A stretch of DNA of 64,000 nucleotides, from assembly GCA_963708095.1 (NCBI GenBank), contig OY970182.1, forward strand, positions 4,464,001-4,528,000. Direction: 5' to 3'. Each line of letters begins with the position of its first letter. Positions within the stretch are counted from its first letter, which is position 1. Below the pieces are notes generated by a model, which was not told where the DNA came from, made no database searches, and saw nothing but the letters and a program-made list of their open reading frames with translations. Below, piece after piece: positions 17,576-25,079 of this stretch. Source of the stretch: JAJZVS01 sp963708095 (GTDB lineage Bacteria; Pseudomonadota; Alphaproteobacteria; Acetobacterales; Acetobacteraceae). A program made the position numbers and the translations under genes.

Positions 17576-18885
17576 CCGACACCGCCATCGCCTTCCTCCA
17601 CGGCCGCCGGGTGTGGGACAGCCGCGGCCGGCCCACGCTCGAAGCCGACGTGCTGCTGGAAGGCGGTGCCGTCGGGCGCGGCATGGCGCCCGCCGGCGCC
17701 TCCACCGGCTCGGGCGAGGCGCTCGACCTGCGCGACGGCGGCGCGGCGTTCGGCGGCTACGACGTGACGCGCGCGCTGGAGCGGCTGAACACCGACATCG
17801 CCCGCGTCCTGATCGGACGCGATGCGGCGGATCAGGCGGCGGTGGACGCGGCGCTGATCGCGCTCGACGGCACACCGACCCGCTCGCGCCTTGGCGCCAA
17901 CGCCATGACCGCCGTCTCCATGGCGGTCGCGCACGCCGCCGCCGGCGCGGCCGGGGAGCCGCTGTACCGCCACCTCGGCGGGCGCGACGCCGTCACTCTG
18001 CCGCTGCCGCAGATCCAGATTTTCGGCGGTGGCGCGCACGCCGGCCGGCGGGTCGACATCCAGGATTTCCTGGTCGTCTGCCCCGCTGCGCGCTCCTTTG
18101 CCGAGGCGTTGGACTGGACCGCCGAAGTCTATCGCGCCGCCGGCGGGCTGATGAAGGACGCGGGCCGGTCCGCCGGCGTCGCCGACGAGGGCGGCTGGTG
18201 GCCCGACTTCGCCGCCAACGAGGACGCGCTGGAAACCCTGGTCCGCGCCATCGAACGCGCCGGCTTCGTCCCCGGCACCCAGGTGGCGATCGCACTCGAC
18301 GTCGCTGCGTCGGATTTCGGCCGCGGCGGGCGCTATCGGCTGGGGCTGGAGAACCGCGAGATCGACACCGACGGCATGATCCGCCTGCTCGCCGGCTGGG
18401 TCGCCGCCTATCCGATCGTCTCTATCGAGGACCCGCTGGCCGAGGACGACCCGGAAGGCTTCGCCGCCTTCACCGCCGAGCTCGGCGGGCGCATCCAGGT
18501 CGTGGGCGACGATTTCCTGGTCTCCGACGCTGCAAGGGTGGAGGCCGCAGCCGCCGCCGGCGCGGCCAACACCGTGCTGCTGAAACCGAACCAGCGCGGC
18601 ACGCTCACGGAAACCCTCGCCGCCTGGGACGCCGCACAGGACGCAGGTTTCGCCGGCATCGTCTCGGCCCGCTCGGGGGAGACGGAGGATACCACCATCG
18701 TTCACCTGGCGGTCGGCTGGGGCGTCGGCCAGCTCAAGGTCGGCAGCTTCGCCCGCAGCGAACGCATGGCGAAATGGAACGAGGCGCTGCGCATCGAGGA
18801 AGCGCTCGGCGCCCGCGCCCGCTTCGCCGGCGCCGCCGCGCTCGGCCGCGCGCGGCCCCGGGCCGACCCGAGAGGGAAGGCATAG
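17572..18885 (+). CDS. Enolase paralogue with altered active site
   Basis: 437-residue protein clearly homologous to enolase over its full length (DSRGRPTLEADV, GASTGSGEALDLRDG, SIEDPLAEDDPEG, QVVGDDF, KPNQRGTLTET, RSGETEDTTI). Metal ligands (ALD, SIED, GDD) and the catalytic lysines K338 and K389 are kept, as are S44, H156 and E206. Two residues differ: the QEFM glutamate (yeast E168) is D165 in VDIQDFL, and the SHRSGE histidine (yeast H373) is A366 in VSARSGE. The protein therefore probably acts on a different phosphorylated or carboxylated substrate. It sits between a small-molecule kinase and a D-2-hydroxyacid dehydrogenase. A normal housekeeping enolase would be expected elsewhere in the genome. 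Confidence 0.88.
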   Translation: MTDTAIAFLHGRRVWDSRGRPTLEADVLLEGGAVGRGMAPAGASTGSGEALDLRDGGAAFGGYDVTRALERLNTDIARVLIGRDAADQAAVDAALIALDGTPTRSRLGANAMTAVSMAVAHAAAGAAGEPLYRHLGGRDAVTLPLPQIQIFGGGAHAGRRVDIQDFLVVCPAARSFAEALDWTAEVYRAAGGLMKDAGRSAGVADEGGWWPDFAANEDALETLVRAIERAGFVPGTQVAIALDVAASDFGRGGRYRLGLENREIDTDGMIRLLAGWVAAYPIVSIEDPLAEDDPEGFAAFTAELGGRIQVVGDDFLVSDAARVEAAAAAGAANTVLLKPNQRGTLTETLAAWDAAQDAGFAGIVSARSGETEDTTIVHLAVGWGVGQLKVGSFARSERMAKWNEALRIEEALGARARFAGAAALGRARPRADPRGKA

Positions 18886-18887
18886 CC

Positions 18888-19850
18888 GTGCCGGCAGGCC
18901 ACCGGATGAACGTGGTCTTCCACGCCGCCGCCGGCCCCGACCTGCAGGCCCGCCTCGCCGCCTGCGCCGGCGAGGATCTCGCCATCGCCGTTTGTGCCGA
19001 TGCCGACATCGCCCACCTCGCCGAACTGCTGCCCAAGGTCGAGGTGCTCTGGCACGTGCTCGCCCCCGCCACTGCCGCGCTGATCGCCGCCGCGCCGAAG
19101 CTGCGGCTGATCCAGAAGATCGGTACCGGGGTGAACACCATCGACATCAACGCCGCCCGCGCCCGCGGCATCCCGGTCTGCAACCTGCCCGGCACCAACG
19201 CCCGCGCTGTCGCCGAACTCACCTTGGCGCTGATGCTCGCCACGTTGCGTCGCCTGCCCAGGCTCGACACGGCCACCTGGGCCGGCCGCGGCTTTGCCCT
19301 GGATCCCGCGGAACTCGACGGCATCGGCGAACTCGGCGGCCGTACCATCGGCCTGGTCGGCTTCGGCGCCATCCCCCGTTTGCTCGCCCCAATCCTGACC
19401 GCCCTCGGCTGCCCCCTGCTCTATACCGCCAGAACCCGCCACGCCGACGCCCCCGCCAACTTCCGTCCGCTCGACGCCCTGCTCGGCGAAGCCGACATCG
19501 TCAGCCTCCACCTGCCGCTGACACAAGAAACCGCAAACCTGATGAATGCCCCCCGCCTCGCCCGCATGCGCAAAGGCGCCATCCTCATCAACACCGCCCG
19601 CGGCGGTCTGGTGGATCAAAACGCCCTCGCCATCGCTCTGCGCACTGGCCACCTCGCCGCCGCCGGGCTCGACGTGTTCGACCCCGAACCCCCGAACGCA
19701 ACCAACCCCTTGTTCACCCTGCCCAACACCGTCGTTACCCCCCACATCGCCTGGCTCACCACCGGAACCTTCGCCCGCAGCCTCACCCTGGCTACCGAAA
19801 ACTGTCGCCGCCTCACCGCCGGCGCGCCGCTGCTGCACCGGGTCGCGTGA
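18888..19850 (+). CDS. D-isomer specific 2-hydroxyacid dehydrogenase
   Basis: 320-residue NAD(P)-dependent oxidoreductase of the phosphoglycerate dehydrogenase family. GLVGFGAIPRLLAPIL is the nucleotide-binding turn; NTARGGLVDQ carries the catalytic Arg, DVFDPEPP the Glu, and TPHIAWLT the His. I placed the start at the GTG 18888, two bases after the enolase-like stop, because AGGGAAGG lies 7 bases before it; the ATG at 18906 is the alternative, 18 bases downstream with poorer spacing. It likely oxidises a 2-hydroxy (phospho)acid in the same route, and ends immediately before the long palindrome. Confidence 0.88.
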   Translation: MPAGHRMNVVFHAAAGPDLQARLAACAGEDLAIAVCADADIAHLAELLPKVEVLWHVLAPATAALIAAAPKLRLIQKIGTGVNTIDINAARARGIPVCNLPGTNARAVAELTLALMLATLRRLPRLDTATWAGRGFALDPAELDGIGELGGRTIGLVGFGAIPRLLAPILTALGCPLLYTARTRHADAPANFRPLDALLGEADIVSLHLPLTQETANLMNAPRLARMRKGAILINTARGGLVDQNALAIALRTGHLAAAGLDVFDPEPPNATNPLFTLPNTVVTPHIAWLTTGTFARSLTLATENCRRLTAGAPLLHRVA

Positions 19851-19874
19851 TGGGACGGAGGGGCGAGGCGGCGG

Positions 19875-20176
19875 GTGAGCAAGCAAGGCCAGGGGGCTCT
19901 GCCCCCTGGACCCCCGCCAGGGAACTCGTCCCCTGGACCCCGTCTTTGGGTTCCGTGCCGTTGGGGGGTGTCGCGGCTGGGCGCGCGGCGGCGGGGTGGC
20001 TGGGGCGCCGGCAGGGACAGGGCGCCTCCGCGCCCTGTCCCTGCTCGGCGCTCCAGCCACCCCGCCGCCGCGCGCCCAGCCGCGACACCCCCCAACGGCA
20101 CGGAACCAACGGAAGGGTTCCAAGGGCGAGTTCTTGGCGGGGTCCAGGGGCAGAGCCCCTGGCCTTGCTTGCTCAC
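19875..20176. repeat. Long nested palindromic repeat, copy 1
   Basis: A 302-base near-perfect inverted repeat filling the gap between the dehydrogenase and the acid-sugar kinase. Outer arms are perfect over 18 bases (GTGAGCAAGCAAGGCCAG and its complement). Inside are an AGGGGGCTCTGCCCCCT hairpin, a second arm pair around GTGCCGTTGGGG / CCCCAACGGCAC with GTGTCGCGGCTGGGCG, and a central GGGACAGGGCGC / GCGCCCTGTCCC stem. The same architecture recurs at 32064-32357 with compensating base changes. No protein-coding potential of its own is apparent. It could form a very large hairpin in RNA or a cruciform in DNA, and may separate expression of the genes on either side. Confidence 0.9.
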
Positions 20177-20199
20177 CCCTCGTCCCGGCCCTCTGCCCC

Positions 20200-21291
20200 A
20201 TGACGGCGCTCCGGGTGTTGGCGGACGATCTCACCGGGGCGTTGGACACGGCAGCGTGTTTTGTGGGGGCGGTGGGGCCGGTGCCGACGGTATGGAAGCC
20301 GCCGGTGGCGTTGCCGTGGCCGGCGGCGGTGGATGCCGGCACGCGGGGGTTGTTGGAGCTGGAGGCGCGGGCTTTGACCGCTCGTCTTTCCTTGGTGTTG
20401 GACGGGGCGGAGCCGGCGTTTCGCAAGATCGACAGTTTGTTGCGGGGTCATGTTGCGGCCGAGCTCGCTGCGTGTCTGCGGTGGTTCGATCATTGCGTGA
20501 TTGCGCCGGCGTTTCCGGCGCAGGGGCGGGTGACGGCGGGCGGCCGGCAGTTCCGGGCGGAGGCGGGGGCGTGGCGCGACGTGGGCGTCGATCTTCCGGC
20601 GGCGTTGGCGGACTGGGGGATCGGGGTGCGGCTGTGCCGGCCGGGCGAGCCGGCGCCCGGAGGCGTCAGCCTGTGGGACGCCGAGACGGACGCCGAGCTC
20701 GATGCGGTGGTGGCCGAGGCGCGGGTGCTTCCGGGCCGGGTTCTGTGGTGCGGGACGGCGGGATTGGCGGGGGCGCTGGCCGGGCGGGCGGCGGTGCCGG
20801 TGCCGGGCTTGCCGGGGCCGGTGTTGGCGCTGATCGGGTCCGATCATCCGGTTTCGGTGGCCCAGCTTTCGACCGCCTGGAAGCAGGTGCACCGCATCAC
20901 CCAGGGGGGTGCAGAGGAAGCGGCGCCGATTGCGCGGCGGTTGGCCCAGGGGCATGCGCAGGGCCATGCGGCGGTGGCGGTGGTGGTGCCGCCGGGGGCG
21001 TCGCGCGGGGCGGCGGCAGGGCACATCGCGGGAAGTTTCGGCCGGCTGCTTGCCGGGCTCGATCGGCCCGGCACCTTGATGGTGTCGGGCGGGGAGACGT
21101 TGCGCGCCGTCTGCGATGCGCTGGGCGCGACGATGCTGGAGGTTGACGGCGCGCTGGCGCCCGGCGTGCCGGCGTCGCTGATGCGCGGGGGTCGGTGGCA
21201 TGGGCTGCGCGTGCTATCGAAGTCGGGCGCGTTCGGAGAGTCGACCTGGCTGGCCCGGTTGCTGGCCCCGCGTCGCGAGGGAGACCGCTGA
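20200..21291 (+). CDS. DUF1537 four-carbon acid sugar kinase family protein
   Basis: 363-residue member of the DUF1537 family (OtnK/DtnK), which phosphorylates C4 sugar acids such as threonate, erythronate or 3-oxo-tetronate. Visible are RVLADDLTGALDTA at the N-terminus, FRKIDSLLRGH, VIAPAFPAQGR, and the C-terminal GTLMVSGGETLRAVCDALG and SKSGAFGE that bind ATP. It is a little shorter than typical members (about 400-430). It overlaps the next gene by one base (TGATG), and the kinase-plus-PdxA2 pair is the established C4 acid-sugar module. The ATG at 20200 lies just beyond the palindrome. Confidence 0.92.
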   Translation: MTALRVLADDLTGALDTAACFVGAVGPVPTVWKPPVALPWPAAVDAGTRGLLELEARALTARLSLVLDGAEPAFRKIDSLLRGHVAAELAACLRWFDHCVIAPAFPAQGRVTAGGRQFRAEAGAWRDVGVDLPAALADWGIGVRLCRPGEPAPGGVSLWDAETDAELDAVVAEARVLPGRVLWCGTAGLAGALAGRAAVPVPGLPGPVLALIGSDHPVSVAQLSTAWKQVHRITQGGAEEAAPIARRLAQGHAQGHAAVAVVVPPGASRGAAAGHIAGSFGRLLAGLDRPGTLMVSGGETLRAVCDALGATMLEVDGALAPGVPASLMRGGRWHGLRVLSKSGAFGESTWLARLLAPRREGDR

Positions 21292-22346
21292 TGACCGACA
21301 TCGTTCCATGCCTTGCCGTCACGATGGGCGATCCCGCCGGGGTGGGTCCGGAGATCATCGTCAAGGCGGCCGCTCGCCTGGTGCCGCGGCTGGCGGCCGG
21401 GGAACTGCGGCTGCTGGTGATCGGCCATCGCACCGCGCTCGAGCGGGCGCGGGGGATTTTGGGGGAAGCGCTGACGTTCCCCGATGCCGTGCCCGGCGCT
21501 GCCGGCCCGGCGCTGGCGTTCCTCGCCGCGGGGGCGGAGCAGGCGCCGGTGCCGCTGGGGGAGATCGCGGCGGAGGCCGGGCGGTTTGCCTACCTTGCGG
21601 TGGAGCGCGCGGTGGCGCTGGCGAAGGAAGGGGCGGTGGCGGCGATCGTGACTGCGCCGCTCAACAAGGCGGCGCTGAACCTCGCCGGCTATCACTATGC
21701 GGGCCACACCGACATGCTGGCGGCGCTGACCGGGGCGAAAAGCTCCGTGATGCTGCTGGCGCACGGGGCGATGCGGGTGGGGCATGTCACGACGCATGTG
21801 GCGCTCGCCGACGTGCCGCGGCTCGTGACGCCCGAGCGGCTGCGCCGGACGATCGACCTTACTCTGGCGGCGGTGCGCGACCTCGGGGTGGCGGCGCCGC
21901 GGCTGGCGGTGGCGGCACTCAATCCGCACGCGGGGGAGGGGGGGCTGTTCGGGCGCCAGGACGACGAGGTGACTGCCCCGGTGGTGGCGGCCTGCCGCGC
22001 CGAGGGTTTGGACGTGACCGGGCCGGTGCCCGGCGACACGGTGTTCGTGAAGCTGCGCGGCGGGCAATTCGACGCGGTGGTGGCGATGTACCACGACCAG
22101 GGACACATCCCGGTGAAGCTGCTCGGCTTCGACATCGATCCGGCCACCGGGACCTGGCGCGCGCTGTCGGGAGTGAACATCACCCTGGGACTGCCGGTGA
22201 TCCGCACGTCGGTCGATCACGGCACGGCATTCGATATCGCCGGCAAGGGGATCGCCAACGAGGAGAGCTTGATCGAGGCGATCGACGTCGCGCTGGCGCT
22301 GGCCCGCGGGCGGGCGGCGGCCCGGCCGGGCGTGGGGTTCGGCTGA
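21291..22346 (+). CDS. pdxA2: PdxA2-like 4-phospho-hydroxyacid dehydrogenase
   Basis: 351-residue member of the PdxA family. VTMGDPAGVGPEII opens the protein; the metal-site histidines are in YHYAGHTDML, MYHDQGHIPVK and RTSVDHGTAFDIAG; NPHAGEGGLFG is also conserved. True PdxA oxidises 4-phosphohydroxythreonine in vitamin B6 synthesis, while PdxA2 oxidises and decarboxylates 4-phospho-C4 sugar acids to dihydroxyacetone phosphate. The overlapping DUF1537 kinase strongly favours PdxA2. The ATG at 21291 is preferred over an upstream in-frame ATG because it coincides with the kinase stop. Confidence 0.92.
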   Translation: MTDIVPCLAVTMGDPAGVGPEIIVKAAARLVPRLAAGELRLLVIGHRTALERARGILGEALTFPDAVPGAAGPALAFLAAGAEQAPVPLGEIAAEAGRFAYLAVERAVALAKEGAVAAIVTAPLNKAALNLAGYHYAGHTDMLAALTGAKSSVMLLAHGAMRVGHVTTHVALADVPRLVTPERLRRTIDLTLAAVRDLGVAAPRLAVAALNPHAGEGGLFGRQDDEVTAPVVAACRAEGLDVTGPVPGDTVFVKLRGGQFDAVVAMYHDQGHIPVKLLGFDIDPATGTWRALSGVNITLGLPVIRTSVDHGTAFDIAGKGIANEESLIEAIDVALALARGRAAARPGVGFG

Positions 22347-22347
22347 T

Positions 22348-22385
22348 CTCGATCAACCCGCGTATGCTCGATCAACCCGCGTATG
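22348..22385. repeat. Perfect 19-bp tandem duplication
   Basis: CTCGATCAACCCGCGTATG occurs twice in direct succession, directly after the pdxA2 stop. No hairpin or integrase is nearby. It looks like a simple slippage duplication. Confidence 0.7.
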
Positions 22386-22511
22386 ATCGTGGCGTGACAA
22401 TGCCTCCGCCAACCGGCCGGCCGAGGCATTGCCATGACCAATCGCCCGATGCAGGACCGGCTGGACGAGGGGACGGGGGGGGTGGAGCGAAGCGGCTGAG
22501 AGGCGCCCCGG

Positions 22512-23264
22512 TCACGACCCCGAAAACCAGTTGTATCCCTGGTTTTCCCAGTAGCCGCCCGGATACGTGTTGGTCACCTCGATTGCCTGCAGGTTTTTAG
22601 CGCTCTTGAACCCCAGCTTGGTCGGGATGCGTAGCCTGAGCGGCGCGCCCCATTCCGGGGCCAACGGCGCGCGCTCGAAATCCAGCGCCAGGATCGTCTG
22701 CGGGTGCAGGGCGCTCGCCATGTCGAGGCTGGTCGAATAGCCGTCGAAGCATCGGAAGGCGACGTAGCGCGCCCTCAGATCGGCGCCCACCCGGCGGAGG
22801 AAGATGTGCAGCGGCACGCCGCTCCATTCGCCGATCTGGCTCCAGCCCTCGATGCAGATATGGCGCGTGATCTGCGCCTCGTGCGGCAGCGCAAGCAGCT
22901 TGTCGAGCGTCCAGGGTGCCGTGTCGGCAACGCGGCCGGCGACCTCCAGGCGCCAGTGAGCGGGAACGGTGCGGACCTGCCATTCCGGGTAATAGGCATT
23001 GAAGCGGAAGGGCCTCGTGATGGCGGACGCCGGGTAGGTCTCCGCCAGCCGCGTGCGGCTGAACAGCGCCGCCTGCACCCGGTCGTTGAACCGCAGCATC
23101 GCCCAGAGCGCGGCATCCACGCCGGAATGGGTGGAGAGGTCGCAGCCGGTGAGCAGGGCGAGGCTGCCCAGCGAGAGGCCGCGCATCAGGAAGCCCCGGC
23201 GGCGGAGCTGTGCCAGCTCCGGGGCGAGATCGCCGGCGGTGACGGCGGGGCGGCTTCGGGTCAT
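22512..23264 (-). CDS. Molybdopterin-dependent oxidoreductase, MsrP/YedY-like
   Basis: 250-residue periplasmic molybdenum-cofactor enzyme of the sulfite oxidase/YedY fold. The N-terminus RRRGFLMRGLSLGSLALLTGC resembles a Tat signal with a lipobox-like Cys at 41. The expected cofactor-ligand cysteine is C137 in HICIEGWSQIGEWSGV. The substrate pocket stretch YSTSLDMASAL and the end PGGYWENQGYNWF are typical of these oxidoreductases. Its start overlaps the cytochrome b gene by 4 bases, giving a two-gene unit like MsrP/MsrQ. By analogy it may repair oxidised periplasmic methionines, but the partner here is a b561-type cytochrome rather than an MsrQ protein. Confidence 0.85.
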   Translation of the reverse strand: MTRSRPAVTAGDLAPELAQLRRRGFLMRGLSLGSLALLTGCDLSTHSGVDAALWAMLRFNDRVQAALFSRTRLAETYPASAITRPFRFNAYYPEWQVRTVPAHWRLEVAGRVADTAPWTLDKLLALPHEAQITRHICIEGWSQIGEWSGVPLHIFLRRVGADLRARYVAFRCFDGYSTSLDMASALHPQTILALDFERAPLAPEWGAPLRLRIPTKLGFKSAKNLQAIEVTNTYPGGYWENQGYNWFSGS

Positions 23265-23902
23265 CGTCCGTGCTCCGTCTTCGGCGCCGCCGGGTCGGCC
23301 GGGAGCGGCGCCAGCATTGCGACCAGGGTGCGCGGAAACAGCGCCACGAGGACCAGGTGGATGACCAGGAACCCGACGATCAGCCCCATCATGGCGAGGT
23401 GGATGCCGCGCGCGATCGGATAGCCGCCGAACAGCCCGGTGAGCCAGCCGAGCTGCACCGGTTTCCAGATGCTGAGCCCGGTGGCCACCGACAGGCAGAT
23501 CACCACGATCACGCCCGAATAGAGCAGGCGCTGTACGGCGTTGTAGTGGCCGAGCCGGTGACCGAGCCGGAAGGTGACCGCCGCGCCGAGGTCGCGGAGC
23601 ACCGACCGCGGCCCCGTAGGGCGAATATCACGGCGGAAATGTCCCGACAGGGCCCCGTAGGCGAGATAGGCGAGCCCGTCGGCGAACAGGACCCACATGG
23701 CGCTGAGATGCCAGGCGATGCCGCCGGCGAGCCAGCCGCCCAGGGTCATCCAGCGGGGGAACACAAAGGGCAGGCTGGGCGAGGCGTCGTAGATCTCCCA
23801 TCCGCTCAGGATCATGCAGATGACTGCGCTCGCGCCGATCCAGTGCATGATCCGGACCGGCAGCGGATGGGCGGGGCGGTCGCTGCTGTGAGGTGGGTGC
23901 AT
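23261..23902 (-). CDS. Cytochrome b561-type membrane subunit
   Basis: 213-residue di-haem b-type cytochrome of the cytochrome b561/Ni,Fe-hydrogenase b-subunit group, with four membrane segments. Likely haem histidines lie in VRIMHWIGASAV, GIAWHLSAMWV, GHYNAVQRLLYS and ARGIHLAMMGLIVGFLVIHLVL. It should carry electrons from quinol to the molybdoenzyme encoded by the overlapping downstream gene. The start MHPPHSS is chosen for the GGAG site upstream; the frame remains open further upstream without a ribosome site. About 140 bases separate it from the upstream periplasmic gene, which may share its ECF-controlled transcript. Confidence 0.88.
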   Translation of the reverse strand: MHPPHSSDRPAHPLPVRIMHWIGASAVICMILSGWEIYDASPSLPFVFPRWMTLGGWLAGGIAWHLSAMWVLFADGLAYLAYGALSGHFRRDIRPTGPRSVLRDLGAAVTFRLGHRLGHYNAVQRLLYSGVIVVICLSVATGLSIWKPVQLGWLTGLFGGYPIARGIHLAMMGLIVGFLVIHLVLVALFPRTLVAMLAPLPADPAAPKTEHGR

Positions 23903-24042
23903 GGGGTGTCTCCGTTCCCGGGCGACGTGGGCAGGGCCTTCCGCGGCCCCGCCGGTGCGCCGGCAGAGTGAACCAAGGGCCTGGACAATGACCGCGCGCC
24001 GCCGGCAGCAGGGGTTTTGCCGCCGGCGGCGCGCCGGGGGCT

Positions 24043-24735
24043 TCACATCGGCGGCTTGACGCCGTCGATGCCGACGTTGACGGCGCTTGCCGTCACCTTG
24101 CCGTCCTGGCGGACGCCCGCGACGAAGACGGAAGCGCCCGCGGTCACGTCGGACTTGTTACCCGGCTTGAACGTGACGATCGGCGCTGTCGGCGGCACGA
24201 TGATGGTCTGCTTGCCGCCCTTATAGGTCACGGTGATCTGCTTCGCGCCACCGGACTGACCGGCGGTCGCGACCGTGCCGTTGGTCATCGTACTGTTGAC
24301 CATCTTCCCGCCGGCGGCCGGCGCCGCGGTGGTGACAGTGCCGTTGGTCATCGTGCTGGCGGTGGCGCCATGGCCCGAGAGCGTGGTGTCCGGGATCCGG
24401 TCCCAGGCGTAGTGGCCCTCGCCGACGCCCTTCATCGAGGGCGGGAAGACCACCACCTCGAGCGCCACCAGCTTGTCGCCGATCGTCTTCGTCGCGGTCC
24501 CGATGTAGCTGCCCGGATCGACGTGATCGAGGTTGGACCTGAGCACCTCGCGGTAGCCGGTCTTACCGGTGAGAATGACCGGCACGTTCGCGCCCGACGT
24601 CGTGTGCACGGTGAGCGTGTCCGCGCTGACGGCGGCCACCGTGCCCCGAATGCGTTCGGGGACCGGCGCAGCGAGGGCGGCGGTTGACGCGAGGGCGGTG
24701 CCGGCTGCGAGGGCAAGCGCGAGAATGCGGGACAT
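24043..24735 (-). CDS. Secreted conserved protein of unknown function
   Basis: 230-residue protein with a cleavable signal peptide (MSRILALALAAGTALASTAALA-type, cut near residue 22). The mature part begins with an OB-like segment (RIRGTVAAVSADTLTVHT) and GSYIGTA, then ALEVVVFPPSMKGVGEGHYAWD, a pattern seen in uncharacterised alphaproteobacterial periplasmic proteins. The second half contains two copies of STMTNGTV with Ala/Gly linkers and another small beta region (ITVTYKGGKQTIIVPP). An ECF-type promoter lies 163 bases upstream, across the triple-hairpin repeat. Its product probably accompanies the cytochrome b/molybdoenzyme pair in the envelope; function not established. Confidence 0.78.
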   Translation of the reverse strand: MSRILALALAAGTALASTAALAAPVPERIRGTVAAVSADTLTVHTTSGANVPVILTGKTGYREVLRSNLDHVDPGSYIGTATKTIGDKLVALEVVVFPPSMKGVGEGHYAWDRIPDTTLSGHGATASTMTNGTVTTAAPAAGGKMVNSTMTNGTVATAGQSGGAKQITVTYKGGKQTIIVPPTAPIVTFKPGNKSDVTAGASVFVAGVRQDGKVTASAVNVGIDGVKPPM

Positions 24736-24768
24736 CGTGGCTCCTTTCGTTTGTTGCTGACGGGCGGT

Positions 24769-24896
24769 GATACCGGCGGCCTCTTCGGCCGGCCGGTATC
24801 GCGCATGGGGTTGGCGGGGCAGCCATGCGCAAAATCAAGGACATACCAGCGGCCAGGTGGACGCCGGACGAGTCATCGGCCGGGGCCGCTGGTATG
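24769..24896 (+). repeat. 128-bp triple-hairpin repeat, copy A
   Basis: Three stem-loops in series: GATACCGG...CCGGTATC (24769-24800), GCGCATGG...CCATGCGC (24801-24830) and CATACCAGCGGCC...GGCCGCTGGTATG (24842-24896). The ends of the whole unit, TGATACCGGCGGCC and GGCCGCTGGTATGA, are imperfect inverted repeats (3 mismatches in 14). Copies lie at 41571-41698 and, inverted, 51803-51930. This is the best-paired copy. No transposase is adjacent. Here it would be inside the 5' leader of the gene ending at 24043. Confidence 0.9.
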
Positions 24897-24897
24897 A

Positions 24898-24922
24898 GAC
24901 GCTGCCGCGCACCGATTATTCC
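24898..24922 (-). promoter_or_regulatory. ECF-type promoter reading into the 24735-22512 genes
   Basis: On the minus strand GGAAT (24922-24918) is followed by 16 bases and CGTC (24901-24898), continuing TCAT. The extended match GGAATAA-N14-CGTCTC equals that of the promoter before the sigma-factor gene at 25482, so the adjacent ECF sigma factor is the likely user. Confidence 0.7.
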
Positions 24923-24955
24923 ATCACGAAAAAAAGATGCGGCAGCCCGGCTGGC

Positions 24956-25003
24956 GTGCCGATCCTGACGCATGTTGCCGTCGTGGGCGGTCAGGATCGG
25001 CAC
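24956..25003. repeat. Perfect 14-bp inverted repeat
   Basis: Arms GTGCCGATCCTGAC (24956-24969) and GTCAGGATCGGCAC (24990-25003) with a 20-base loop. On the minus strand it lies downstream of the 41-residue secreted protein gene and is followed, after a small GC stem, by a run of seven T (24935-24929), so it may contribute to ending that transcript just before the next ECF promoter. Confidence 0.55.
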
Positions 25004-25022
25004 ACGAGCGCTTTATTTCAGT

Positions 25023-25069
25023 TCCACCCCTTACCTTCGCTGCGAAGGGCAGCGAAGGTAAGGGGTGGA
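25023..25069. repeat. Perfect 21-bp inverted repeat downstream of small secreted gene
   Basis: Arms of 21 bases (25023-25043 and 25049-25069, TCCACCCCTTACC...GGTAAGGGGTGGA) flank a 5-base loop, ending 10 bases before the stop of the minus-strand gene at 25080. The stem is unusually long and perfect, with no U-run directly after it. It may act as an mRNA 3'-end stabiliser or terminator. Confidence 0.65.
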
Positions 25070-25079
25070 CACTGCTGGT

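Noticed and set aside
15248..17875. 875-residue open frame on the minus strand
   Set aside because: It lies antisense to the CapA-like, kinase and enolase-like genes and is Arg/Gly-rich with no domain; a by-product of very high GC content.
19875..20176. Insertion sequence with terminal inverted repeats
   Set aside because: The interior is itself palindromic and encodes no transposase; it is a non-coding repeat.
22348..22385. Attachment site of a mobile element
   Set aside because: The two 19-bp copies are in direct contact with nothing between them and no integrase nearby.
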